Assembly (NCBI RefSeq): GCF_001642475.1
Contig: NW_019173974.1
Location: 124,001-188,000 of the forward strand
Length of the DNA stretch: 64,000 nucleotides
Origin: Fonsecaea monophora
Taxonomy: Eukaryota; Ascomycota; Eurotiomycetes; Chaetothyriales; Herpotrichiellaceae
Direction of reading: 5' to 3'
The notes below the pieces were generated by a model, which was given only the letters and a program-made list of their open reading frames with translations, had not been told where the DNA came from and did not search any database. Made by a program: the position numbers and the translations under genes. Positions 21,204 through 32,704 of this stretch are shown here, piece after piece. Each line of letters begins with the position of its first letter. The first letter of the stretch is position 1.

Positions 21204-21514
21204 TTGGTGTTGTATATTATGTTTGATTGTCTCTCATGATATTAAGGGGGAGGGACACGGCCTGGTGAATCTGTGATTAATGTAGCAGACCTGAACACGA
21301 CCGACATTGCTTATACGAAGCGTTTAAAGAGTTAGAGTGGTACTGTAGGTCGCACCCTTATTCGAATTGTCGTTTTACCTCATCTATATAAATGTGCGTT
21401 GGTCGGACACTCATCGAACAAGGGCAGCATGTGTGGTGTGAAATCTCAATGACACGTCTCAACTGAACACGGAGAGAGAGAACGCTCTTCTAATTTGTGT
21501 GTAGACCCCTTTCT
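21204..21514. other. Intergenic between convergent APH-fold gene and CPR gene
   Basis: 311 bp containing two facing 3' ends. A/T-rich segments suit polyadenylation. No gene seen. Confidence 0.55.
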
Positions 21515-23668
21515 TCATCCCCAAACATCTTCCCTCCACTTCCCCGTCCGCTTGAGCGCTTCAGTCCAGCCCTTGACCTCGGAATCGCTCCATCCTTTCA
21601 GCGCCTTCACCGTCTCACCCAGACTGAACCCGACCTCTCTCGCCATAGAGGCGCGCCCGCAAATGTACAGGTTTGCACTCTTCTCCTCAATCATCTGGAC
21701 AACCTGGGTGCCGTGTTCTCGCACGCGCTGTTGGACGTAGACCTTGTCTTGGCCGGGCACGCGCGAAAAGGCCGTGACGATCTGGAAGACGTGCTTCCCG
21801 ACCGCGGCTTGAGCTTGCTCCAGCTCGTCACGATAGATGTAGTCTTCTTGGGGCCGGCGACAGCCGAAGAACAGCATCATCTCCCCAATAGGTTTTCCGA
21901 TGGCGTGGAGCTTTGCCCGCTCGGCAATGAAGGCTCGAAAGGGAGCGATCCCGGTCCCCGCCGCGACCATGATGATGGGACAGCTGGATTGGATGGGGAG
22001 TTTAAACTTGCTTTTGCGGACGTGCCCGAAGATCTTGGTGCCGTGAAGGAGGTTAGAAGGACCAAGGAGGTCGTACTGTGGAGAGGTGACCTTCTCTGCC
22101 TGTCTATCTGCTGGGGCAGAGGCAGGATGTGTCTGCGATAGTGCAAGGAGATAGTTGGATGTGACACCTAGGATCTTTTGCTCTGGATCTTCGGGGACAT
22201 GATCCGAAGCGACGAGGGCAGTGATCGCGGCCTTTCGTGGACTGAGCACGCTACTTGACGAGATCGAGTAGTAGCGCGGTTGCATCAGAGGCAGAGCCTC
22301 TATCAAGTAAGCCAGGGGTAGCTTGGCCCATGGTTCCCCCTGGCTGGCAAGCTTGAGTAGCCGACCTAGCGTCAGGTGGTTCTTCCTCAGAAATGACATG
22401 TAAAGGTCTTTGTCTTGGCCAAGTTCAAGGACCCGCTGCTTTGCTTGGGGTGACGGAGCGAAGGCAGCGAGCCCTTGGATGGTGCTCCGCGATACTGGGG
22501 CGCATATTTCCAGATATCTGTGGAAAAGAGCACGGATTGTTGTAGGGGTCGGAATTTGGAGCTTAGTTGCCGCATCGACGGATTTGAGGCTTAACGGAAA
22601 GTCTTGACGATCATGTAGATGCAGAACCGAGATAAGTATTTCAACTTCTGGTTCCGGGTTTGTGGGCCATACGGTAAGATGATCGCCCGTCTTGTAGTGA
22701 ATCTCAGGATGCTCCGCAAGGTCAAGCTCCATGTGGACACAATTTCGCTCGGAATTCTGGAAGAGTTCCCGCGAATTCGTGATTGATAGTGGTCGAATAG
22801 GTGAGCATGCCGCAGCGGCTTTGGGGTTGTCTCTGGAATGCGTGGGCTTGCCCTGATGGATGTCGATGAGCGCTAGAGAATCGTCTTCGGTGACAATAAT
22901 GCTAGGTTGATATTCGACCACGCGTTCTTCCATCCCCAGTTTACTCCTGAACATAGCGAAGAGGTCATCTTTCCATGAAAGGAAGTCTTCATCGGTAGAG
23001 TGTTCCGCGTCATCTGCTTTACCCGCCGGTAAGAGAAGAGTTGCTCCTTTCCCTGTCAATGCTTCGACCACCACATCGACGACGCGGTTGTAGTATTTGT
23101 AGTTGCTGTTTCCGAGACCAAACGCAGCAAATTGTAGGTTCGAAAGAGAATGCGGTGATCCACGGTTGATCCAGTCCCAAAAGCCATTGGCATTGTCGCT
23201 GGGGTCACCCTCGCCGTACGTCGAGAGGATGAAGATCGCGAATCGACCATCCGATAGTTCAGTGATAGATTCCGAGTCGTAGTCCGAAAGATCGGCAGAC
23301 AGCGCACCAAGCCCGAACCGAGATTGCACCTCTTTGACAAGGTGAACGGCGAAACGTTCTGCTGTCCCGGATTGAGAACCCCAAAAGACAACGGCTCTTT
23401 TGTCGGTTTCGGACAGCTCCTTTGCGATATTGCGCTGTGATGGAGTTTGCGAGCTCGCTAAGCCATTGCGCTGTTGAGGTCGTTCAAAGTAGATGTGGCT
23501 ATAAGGGTCTGGCTTATCCCACAGCGTCCCTCTAGTCAAGCATCCTGCAACAATCACGGCCGCAATGACCAATGCCACATAGTCTACGATTGAGGCGGGC
23601 TGCAGGCTTGTGGTAACATGCCTAACGAGCTGAGGAATTGACGTGACCTCGACGGCTTGTGAGGCCAT
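21515..23668 (-). CDS. NADPH-cytochrome P450 reductase (diflavin reductase), divergent copy, 717 aa
   Basis: Single exon. An N-terminal hydrophobic anchor (YVALVIAAVIVAGCL) places it on the ER membrane. The FMN/flavodoxin domain shows VVFWGSQSGTAERFA, STYGEGDPSDNA and FGLGNSNYKYYN. The FAD domain shows the RYYSISSSS motif, and the NADPH domain VAAGTGIAPFRAFIAERA, FFGCRRPQEDYIYRDEL and YICGRASMAREV. It ends in DVWG with the penultimate tryptophan that stacks on FAD. It transfers electrons from NADPH to microsomal P450s. GNSNYKYYN instead of the GN(R/N)TYEHYN form common in primary fungal CPRs suggests a secondary paralogue. I chose ATG 23668 (good context, CCCATGG); the in-frame codon further upstream is TTG. 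No P450 gene lies in the window. Confidence 0.93.
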   Translation of the reverse strand: MASQAVEVTSIPQLVRHVTTSLQPASIVDYVALVIAAVIVAGCLTRGTLWDKPDPYSHIYFERPQQRNGLASSQTPSQRNIAKELSETDKRAVVFWGSQSGTAERFAVHLVKEVQSRFGLGALSADLSDYDSESITELSDGRFAIFILSTYGEGDPSDNANGFWDWINRGSPHSLSNLQFAAFGLGNSNYKYYNRVVDVVVEALTGKGATLLLPAGKADDAEHSTDEDFLSWKDDLFAMFRSKLGMEERVVEYQPSIIVTEDDSLALIDIHQGKPTHSRDNPKAAAACSPIRPLSITNSRELFQNSERNCVHMELDLAEHPEIHYKTGDHLTVWPTNPEPEVEILISVLHLHDRQDFPLSLKSVDAATKLQIPTPTTIRALFHRYLEICAPVSRSTIQGLAAFAPSPQAKQRVLELGQDKDLYMSFLRKNHLTLGRLLKLASQGEPWAKLPLAYLIEALPLMQPRYYSISSSSVLSPRKAAITALVASDHVPEDPEQKILGVTSNYLLALSQTHPASAPADRQAEKVTSPQYDLLGPSNLLHGTKIFGHVRKSKFKLPIQSSCPIIMVAAGTGIAPFRAFIAERAKLHAIGKPIGEMMLFFGCRRPQEDYIYRDELEQAQAAVGKHVFQIVTAFSRVPGQDKVYVQQRVREHGTQVVQMIEEKSANLYICGRASMAREVGFSLGETVKALKGWSDSEVKGWTEALKRTGKWREDVWG

Positions 23669-24419
23669 GGGTGAATTTGCGAGGTGACTTGTAGTTTCAT
23701 GTTGGCTAAAGGACAATACGTGAGTGATGGTGTAGATATAAGGGATTCGTGAGCCTCATGTAATGGGGAAAGATGGAGCGGAGGAAAATTGCCTGACGGG
23801 TATAGAGTCTGGACAATCAACAGAGAGAGCCTTGATTGGACAGACGAGGGATGTGTCTGATGTTCGAGTGCAGGTTGGTCCGGCGAGAAATTTCCTCTTG
23901 CGGTTGCGGGGTATGAAGTGACTGGCGGAGGCGCAGGCTCTGGATGGTGGGCGTAGGCAAAGAGGCCATCACCATTTCTCCACTGCCCAGCTCCTCGCTA
24001 TCCGTTCCCTCTGGCATCTCCCCTGACCCTCCATGGTATTGCACGGCTGAATCACGGGCTGCAGAAGTGATGGAACCAACTATGAGTGCCAAGGGTGAAT
24101 TCGGAACATTCTTTTTGTGTTTACTGACGGTGCGCTTATAAGTTGTTTGCTGCATCATGGGCATCCGCGTCCCAGTGTATCTGCGCCTCGCTGTTTATCC
24201 CCCCTTTTGCCACAGCCTCGTCAGGAACATGGTTGCCACGAGGCTTTTCTCGATGTAAATGCCTCTGCTAAATATTATGTCTTCCGCATCTCGCTTTTAT
24301 CAGGCGCTGCCTTCATAGCGAGCCACCTTCTACGAGGTGTCCTTTGCGTGCTTTTGTTCCTCCACCACAACGGACCTCCCATTCCCTCGCCTCTCTGTGA
24401 TCCCGTACAATCACTCGAG
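23669..24419. promoter_or_regulatory. CPR upstream region and 3' flank of NTF2-like gene
   Basis: 751 bp. A TTATATC element on the minus strand near 23735-23742 lies about 70 bp upstream of the CPR start and could be a TATA box. The 115-codon minus-strand frame (23817-24164) has no recognised domain and is left out. Confidence 0.4.
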
Positions 24420-24902
24420 CTAGCTCTGTGCCGCCATCATCTCACCAATATTCATCATCAATTCGCTCGTGTCCGAAAACACTCGCAGCAACTCCACCTT
24501 CAGAATCCCTGTATTGTCCGGGCGAGCTACGATCCAGGTGGCAAAATCCGTGGTAACCTCCTTCCCAGATTTCAATACACTGGTGAGTTTCCCTGTGAAA
24601 ACGACTTCCGTCTTCCCATCTGGTGCGCCGGGCATGGGGAAGACTCGGTCAAGGTAATGCTGGAGCGACACAATGGGACCGTTGGTCGAATGAACCATGT
24701 CGTCGTGCAGTTTCCTCATGGCTGCTTCGCCGACAGCCGGCTCAGGGGTGACATGCAGGATGCCATCAGGGTGGAAGGCGTTGACATATTCGTAGTCCGT
24801 GGATGTTTGATCCCAGGATATGAGAATCTTCGTGATCACTCCGAGGACGGCGTCCGGGACGTGTGAGGCGTTGATGAAGGTGTAAGGGTCGCGGCCGTAC
24901 AT
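24420..24902 (-). CDS. NTF2/SnoaL-like small protein, 160 aa
   Basis: Single exon with ATG at 24902. The pattern fits the cone-shaped NTF2-like fold: an N-terminal helix (AVLGVITKILISWDQ), a short loop with NAFHPDGILHV, then LHDDMVHSTNGPIVSLQHYL and a beta-rich C-terminal half (TEVVFTGKLTSVLKSGKEV, FATWIVAR, ILKVELLRVF). Such proteins include SnoaL-type polyketide cyclases, dehydratases and many uncharacterised fungal proteins. I see no diagnostic Asp-His pair that would assign a reaction. There is no signal peptide. It lies upstream of the CPR gene on the same strand, which is compatible with an accessory metabolic role but is weak evidence. A TATATC element at about 25001-25006 is about 100 bp upstream. 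Confidence 0.7.
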   Translation of the reverse strand: MYGRDPYTFINASHVPDAVLGVITKILISWDQTSTDYEYVNAFHPDGILHVTPEPAVGEAAMRKLHDDMVHSTNGPIVSLQHYLDRVFPMPGAPDGKTEVVFTGKLTSVLKSGKEVTTDFATWIVARPDNTGILKVELLRVFSDTSELMMNIGEMMAAQS

Positions 24903-25927
24903 GATGGGAGCAGAGTATAGCTTGGTTTGGAGCTACTGTGAAGACAGAATCGAAGTTTCCCCAAGTCCAAAGGAGGTTGAATTGAACACATTTGATGCTT
25001 GATATAGAGCAGCGGAACTTCCCACTTCAGCTCCAGCCCAGTTGGAAGGCGCGCGCGACGCGAACCAATGCCGCAGATCCACGTCTTGGTCAAATGCCGT
25101 GCGACTTGACCTTGGTCGTCGAGAGGTATCACCATTCTGTAAGTGTCACACATGATTGTGCAGCCGACAGTTCAGGACTCTTGGTGCCGATTGGGTCGAG
25201 TCCAACATTCCTGGTCTGGGCAAGCGCAAATATACCATTCGAGTCTACGGTAAAGGGATCTGGGCTGTCAAATTGAGCGCTACTCAGCATGCCAAAAGAT
25301 CTAGAAGGGCAAGCCGAAGTCGACCAAGCTGACGGCAATTGGCATTACTGGATCAAATTTGCCTTAGCTAACCTGCTAAATTGCACCTCAACCCAGGCCA
25401 GAACCCCCCGCTCTTTGTTGTTCCCTGCTAAGTCTGCTCCGTCCTGTGCGACCCTTGTATTGCTGACCCAATTATGCTTTGACTTGTATGTAGACAGGGT
25501 CGACGTCCAATTGGATTGGATGAGGCGGAATACGAGAAAACCACACCAAGTCAATGCCTCATGACTATTTGTGACGTTGACTGGTTCTTGTCAGACCCTC
25601 ATTTCGCCGACCCCGCTTGGAACGATGAGCTCACAGTCCAGAGTGTGTCCACCCAAGTCTTTGGTTCAACGATGGAAAGTTGATGGATGACATAGACACT
25701 CGTAATACGAGGACGCACCCTGGGAAGTGAGGGATTGAGTTACAACGAGAATGCCGTAGGGAGTTGCGAGCTAGATGGAAGAAATGTCAAGATCGTGCAC
25801 AATAATGTTGGTATCATTTAGGCATATCATCTCTTCCCACCGCCAATAGCGCCCTGATAAAGAATCACAAGTGCCCTCCAACGTATGAACTCAACCATTC
25901 TTCCCCTCCTGCTTGATTGTGCCGTCT
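24903..25927. other. Intergenic upstream of the NTF2-like gene
   Basis: 1.03 kb with the NTF2-like promoter and the 3' flank of the fucose-permease-like transporter. Only short unsupported open frames. Confidence 0.5.
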
Positions 25928-27445
25928 TCACACCTTCTCAACATTCACGGACCCTCTTTTCTCCATGACCTCGAATGTCTCGAGATCATTGATGTCACCA
26001 ATGATGGTTCCTCGTCGTTCATCAACGTAGCCAATCTTGCTTTCGCGGAAACCGTCCAACTCTCTCTTGCAGACCGTGTTCAAGTAGATGGGGAACACAA
26101 AGCTGACGAAGAACCCGACCAAGGGAACGCACATGGCCTTGTGATAGGTCATGTGGTCGGCCGCGAGGCCGGTGAGCGCAGGAAACAAGGCACCACCCGA
26201 AACGCTGGCCACGATCCATGAGGACCCCCTCTTGGTGTGTCGCCCCAATCCACGGATGGAGAGAGTGAAGATGGTAGGGAAGATGCAGGACTCGAAGAAC
26301 AGCACAAGGGAGAGGAAGGCCACACCGGCTTCTCCCGAGATACCAATCGCCAATGCAATGAAAACCATGATCATGGTCATGAACAGCATGAGAACCAGGC
26401 GGGGCTTGACGAACATGAACAAACCGGCTGCAGCAAACCGCCCAATCGCAAAGAGTGCTTGACCGATGGCATATCGGTCAGAAGCGCTGGCGCTCGAGAG
26501 TCCGGCCGATTCCTCGGCGTATCTGATGAATTGAGAGGCAACCGCAACCTGTGCGCCGACGTATGTAAACTGCGCGGCGACTCCGAAGAAGAGCTTGTAT
26601 TGCTTCGAGAGGGGCTTTTCTTCGTATCCGGTCAAGTCAGAGCATTGCTCCGCCTGAAGAGCCATGTCGGCGTCCGTGACCTCCGGGAGAGGGCTGAAGA
26701 AGAAGACAACCGCTAGGCAGAAGACGAACGCCGCGATGCCTACGTAGGTCCATTGGACGTGGGAGAGGTCGGTAGACTGCGTATCCTTGAAGAAGACACG
26801 CGAAGCCAGAAGAGGGGCCACAACAGATCCGACAGCCTGGAACGACTGTGAGAGCTCAAGGCGGAACTCTGACAATCTCGGGGGTCCGCAAGTCGCGATG
26901 AATGGGTTGGCAGACGTTTCCAGCGTCGACAGCCCAGACCCTACGATGAACAAAGAGCCACAGAACCCGCCAAAGGATTTATAGACTGCCGAGGGCCAGA
27001 ACATCAAAGCACCGACGCCGTAGATGCACAGACCGGTGATAAAGGTCCAACGACTGCAAACACAGGTTAGTATCGCTTGATCTTGTCACAACCACAAAAC
27101 CAACCCCTGATAGAAGACTTACTAGCCAAATCGACGGACAATCCAGCCAGAATATGTCAGAGGCCCAATAAAATATGCTCCAAAGTAGGATCCCTGGAGG
27201 CCTCCTGCCTTTGCGGCTGTAATGTTGAGGGATGTTTGAAACTTGGCATTCAACACATCGAGCAGACCATATGCAAAGCCCCAGAGGAAAAAGAGCAATG
27301 TGACTAGGGTGATGGGAAAGATAGACTGTCGGACAGTAAGTGCCGAAGCACCCGTCAAGCCTTTGTTGGCCACACTCTTGCGCCGCTGTTGACCGGTAAC
27401 CGAATCAGCGTTGGATGGCTGACGTTCGACTGAGTCGTGATCCAT
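25928..27445 (-). CDS. Fucose/glucose permease-like (FucP-family) MFS transporter, two exons, 482 aa
   Basis: Exon 1 is 27123-27445, the intron 27054-27122 (69 bp, GTAAGT...TACTAACC...TTTGCAG) and exon 2 25928-27053; the junction reads VRRFGYRWTFITG. The first TM shows ITLVTLLFFLWGFAYGLLDVLN, close to the FFLWGF-N-x-L-N pattern of the FHS/FucP branch of the major facilitator superfamily. SGLSTLETSANPFIATCG is the ETxANPY/F-like motif of the fucose:H+ symporter group. About 12 hydrophobic segments and a hydrophilic C-terminus are visible. It probably imports a hexose or related sugar across the plasma membrane; the exact substrate is not deducible. ATG 27445 follows a TATA-like CTATATAG about 110 bp upstream. 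Confidence 0.9.
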
Positions 27446-29160
27446 GGTGGTCCAAGAAAGTAATGCACTAGGTTTTGGTTCACGGTAGAGGAGGAGAGTC
27501 GAGCAACGTGGGCTGAAAGCGGCCCAGCGCAAAACAGATGGACAGTGCGAGGACTATATAGCTCGGAGGCGGGGAATGTGCTTGGGTGAAGCCAACAGCG
27601 AAGGGTCCCGTAAAGTCTGAAGAACTGGAGTCTGGATCGAGGAACTTTGTTGGTGATCATGATGAATAAATCATTGCAGGGATGACTGGCATCCATATAT
27701 ACTCCCCGCGAGGGCCACACCTGCCTCTAGCTGAGAATATTGAACCTTTTCTCAAAGACCGCTGGTTCGGATACGTCTGGTGAGTTTCAGTACTGGTCAT
27801 GGTTCGTTGTGAAGCAGAATTGTTGCGAGCACTTGACAAGGTGAGTTTGGCCGACGGGACTCCTGTTGCAACGCTTGACCTGTTCTAGCAAAGTTGTCTG
27901 CACGTTGCTCCCTCATGGCAACAAGTTGTGACCTGCCCCAGACCAAATAAGTGGAGATCTTGACCATTGCTCGAACCAGACGAGTCTGCCCAGCTTGTCT
28001 CCTCAATATCAATTCGAGCGAGCTGCATTGATTGGTGGATGTGGCGGACACCCACACAAGGCTACTCCCCGGAGCGGCGAAACTATTCCCCTAAATCAGG
28101 CATGCAGCTTCGGCCTTTCTCTAACCTCGAATTTCCCCGAAGCCCTGGCAACCTATACATCCCTCCTCTCGTGCTCAGTAACAGCCTCTTGCCCCCCAGC
28201 AGAGGCGTCTTCAGGGATCGTAGCGGCTGGCGAACAGCTTGCCAATAAGAGACCGCGAACGGCTTGGGACGGGCTCCGCTCCGGCAATGGCTGACCTGAT
28301 GGTGCAGCTTAGATTTCGAATTGTACTTGTCCGCATGCACCACCAACCAGTGGCGGAGAAAAGCAGATCATACTTTTGAATCAGAATATGCAGGAGTAGA
28401 CATTCAGGTCTAGATCGTAAGGCGACAAGATACCTATAACGGCCACAACTTGTTCCCATCTGGTATAGTCTGATGCATCATGACATTCGGCTATTGACGT
28501 CCATCCCAACATGGTTGAAGCTTCCTATGACAAGCATATGCGATGTGTCGAGTGTGCAGTTATAGGCGGTCGAGAAAGGTGATGATTTCGAAGCATCGCC
28601 CGACGGGTTCATCCCAGAGCCAAGAAAACGCAGTGGTGCTTCGAAAAGGTTGAATTTTGCGGAGAATCACTATGATGAAAACCGCAAGGCGTGAGATAGA
28701 CAAACTCAAACCGTCGGCTTCCGACGAAATTCTGATTCGCCCCTAATAGCCGAACGGTCATTGACTCCTGCGTTGTCGTTGTGTGTGCCAGAGGGTTTGG
28801 AGATGCGGCATAGCACCGTCTCCAAATTCCTTGAAGATAGCAAGTCGTTTCTCTCAGCTCGAACCAATCACGTCCACTGTTAGTGATTGAAGAGAAATGT
28901 GACGGTCTTCAGGAGTGCGCATTCTAAGCATGGGGGAGTGCTTGCATTGTTTCTTCGGAAGTGTTATATCTCGAGATATCGCTGAGACGTGTAAGGACGA
29001 GGACCAGTTCGTCCTGGAGCGTGCAGCGTGCGATTGAACGACTCCAACCATCGGCTTCGGGAAAAGAAATGGATTTCTCAGTGGTATGAATGTTGTGGTC
29101 GAGTGGTCGTTGACTTTTTGATCTGGAATACACAAGCCAAGTTGTTGTCATAAGGGTTGC
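27446..29160. other. Long intergenic between sugar transporter and krr1
   Basis: 1.7 kb containing the transporter promoter and the krr1 3' flank. I found no domain-bearing frame or repeat above short length. Confidence 0.5.
27554..27561 (-). promoter_or_regulatory. TATA-like box of the FucP-type transporter
   Basis: CTATATAG lies about 110 bp upstream of the ATG, a usual distance for fungal TATA elements. Confidence 0.45.
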
Positions 29161-30269
<1,109 letters not shown>

Positions 30270-30831
30270 AGCTACGTCTGTGCTAATTGATCTGCGACCT
30301 CGTCCGCAAATGTTGTAAGGTAATTGATATCGAATCGGTCATCTCACTTTGAACATTTAGAGACTGCGGTTTTTCGGCAGCAGAATCTTGCCAAGCCGGT
30401 CGGAAAAATCCATGGGCGAGGCTCCGAAAATGGCCTACAACGAAATATTATGCCCAAGAGTCAAATATGAATAATCTACTCACTTTTATCGGTGGTGGAA
30501 AGATGAGATGACTCTGCGGAATGATAAATTGTACTCAGTACCTACCTATGGGTCTAGAGCTAGCAACTAAGTCATTCGCATTCTTTTCGATCTGGAGTAT
30601 CTTCTACTTTTGCCAAACTTCAGATTGTGTAATCATCGGAGTCCGCCCAAATCCAGCCTCCGCCATTCCTGCCTTGCCTTTCCCTAGGCCTCTTGTCGCT
30701 TGATATGACCTAAAGTACCATTTGAGACCTCGACAGAAACAAAACCCGTATTCGTCGTCATCTAACAGATGTGTTTTACCACCCTCGTGCTTGTATCCTG
30801 GCCCGCCTACCCCTTCAGGAAGCAACGGTGT
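30270..30831. other. Intergenic, krr1 promoter side and 3' flank of secreted-protein gene
   Basis: 562 bp. It contains GTACTCAGTAC near 30531, a one-base variant of the dispersed GTACTCGGTAC motif, followed by CTACCTA. No gene seen. Confidence 0.5.
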
Positions 30832-31401
30832 CTAGCAGCTGATGGACGCGCAGGTACTCGGTCTTGGGGCAGAGATTGGGGCAATGTTCGCCACACCCTC
30901 ATCCTCTGCGGTGCTCGACCAAAGGGCATCGAGGTCCGGAAGAACATGGCAGCATCGGAACTGGTTGATGGTCTGAAGTTGTGTCGCGACATTGTTTGAG
31001 TCGCCCGCGTTAGCCATGATGTTCCCCAGTGGGACAAGGACATTTTTCTCAAAGCCATTGAAGAGGTCGTTCGCTGCATTCTGCGCAGGTGTTCCTGAAC
31101 TAACGTCTGATTCGCACGCAAGGACGTTGAGTTGGTTGGGTTCATTTTGGGCGGCGGTCAAGGCATTCGCAAGGTCCGCCATCAATGTGGTAGGGTCCAA
31201 AGATGCGGCCTGCTCCAGGAAACCATTGACCGTGACAACATCACTGTTCCACTGATTGATGGCGTTGGCAATAGCACTTGACCCAGGATCGGCTCCGCAG
31301 CTGTTATCAGGGTTGTTGCGCTTTGCGAATCTGAGGTTTGACGAAGCAGCGGCGGAGGCGCCGACAAGGGCGAGCAAAGATGCTGTAACGAATGACTTCA
31401 T
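30832..31401 (-). CDS. Small secreted protein with six cysteines, 189 aa, function unknown
   Basis: The ATG at 31401 begins MKSFVTASLLALVGASAAAS, a clear signal peptide with cleavage near residue 19. LRFAKR follows, a possible Kex2 dibasic processing site. The mature part is helical and Ala/Asn/Gln-rich (AIANAINQWNSDVVTVNGFL, LMADLANALTAAQNEP). It has six cysteines, including an adjacent Cys-Cys (FRCCHVLPDLDALW) and two at the extreme C-terminus (TCASISC), a number suited to three disulfides. It is secreted or cell-wall located. I do not recognise a named family; HsbA-like surface proteins share the helical Ala-rich look but not the cysteines. Single exon. Confidence 0.75.
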   Translation of the reverse strand: MKSFVTASLLALVGASAAASSNLRFAKRNNPDNSCGADPGSSAIANAINQWNSDVVTVNGFLEQAASLDPTTLMADLANALTAAQNEPNQLNVLACESDVSSGTPAQNAANDLFNGFEKNVLVPLGNIMANAGDSNNVATQLQTINQFRCCHVLPDLDALWSSTAEDEGVANIAPISAPRPSTCASISC

Positions 31402-32704
31402 ATCGAGTCTTGGTAAGGAGTAATACAATATGTTGGAATCTAAGTAGAGAGTAGAAAGAAGAATTCAAAGAGCGACTTGAGTTAAAAAGCGCGAAAATAA
31501 GGTCGATTTGACTGTAGAAAGTTGTTGTGAAGAGTTGTATGCTGGGGGAACATTTCCTACTCGGGGACCACCTACCTTGTATTTATGTTTTAATCCGTTA
31601 CCATGAGGCTTGTGAGTACGGCGTTTGAGGGACATTTGGGCGGACGAAAGTGCCGTTTAGCGTGGGCGACGATGTTCGATGAGTAAGGATTCATAGCGGA
31701 AAGTAGATTCCTCACGCTGTGTGCAGCTAGACATACACTTGAGAGCGTTAGTGATGACAGGAATAGAATCCTCCGAGCCTCGCGCGTGGAAATTGCCTCC
31801 ACGTGGTGGGGCTCATGGGGCCAAGAAGGCTTAGTAGTTGCTTGGTTTGATGAAGCTTTTGGGCTCGTCGGTAAGCACAATCTCGTTGGTGCCTGCGCTC
31901 GTACCTTCCTACTTGTATGTATCGGGTACCTCGTACATGGCGAACCTAATGTACTCTAAGAGTCCCAAAAAGGAAGTGCACTCCTATCGAGTCCTATGAG
32001 CAGTTTACATCGGAGCTAGTCTGGGGTGCCCCTGTTGCCCTTGGAAATACCTAGGGATGTGCCCAAATCCTTCCCGGCCCAACCGGGGGCTCACGATCAA
32101 AGTATATTCACAAAGGCCCTTGACACCTCCGCTGGGAGACAAGTCAATGCATATGGAAAGAGTAGACTGACAGGAACACGGCGCTTCATTGGAACCGTTG
32201 TCCTCGGAAGGTCATATAAGGCTAAACATGAGAAACTTTACATCCGGAAAGACCGCACTAGCACAACTAGGTAACTCGGTCTCTGTGAAGGCCGGAACAT
32301 GTCTTTATCGCCTCTTGAGATGATGCATGAATAATATACATTGCTGGTAGAAGAGAAGGGATTTGCCATCGTAACCAACTCAATACCATCCCGTAATGGT
32401 ATTAAACGCTCCTGGAGTCCGTCAATATGTCTCACGGTGTTTGTCGTGACCCATTCCACTCCGTGTCCTCCTAGATGGCTCAAAGGCTGTTGCTCCTTCG
32501 TATACAGGTACGTCGAGTCGAAAGATCACCGGTCTCGGAAAACCCGATCTATATATCTATGCATATATACCTTCCCCGTCCCTTTGCCGTTTCAGATGCA
32601 ATATGACATGTTTATACCGAAGTTGAATGTTGAATGTTGAATGGCCGTAGGATGTTCCAGTCCGTCGGGAAAGAAATGGTAGTTTTTTCCCCTTGCGAGT
32701 CAAC
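31402..32704. other. Intergenic, secreted-protein promoter and pim1 3' flank
   Basis: 1.3 kb. It has A/T-rich stretches just upstream of the secreted-protein start and several ACCTAGG/GGTACC-type short palindromes near 31926-32052. No gene recognised. Confidence 0.5.

Noticed and set aside
24117..24866. 249-codon plus-strand frame
   Set aside because: It lies antisense to the NTF2-like gene, has no domain, and looks like a codon-bias shadow.
19000..29000. Secondary-metabolite gene cluster
   Set aside because: A CPR, an NTF2-like protein and a transporter are present, but no PKS, NRPS, terpene synthase or P450 was found.
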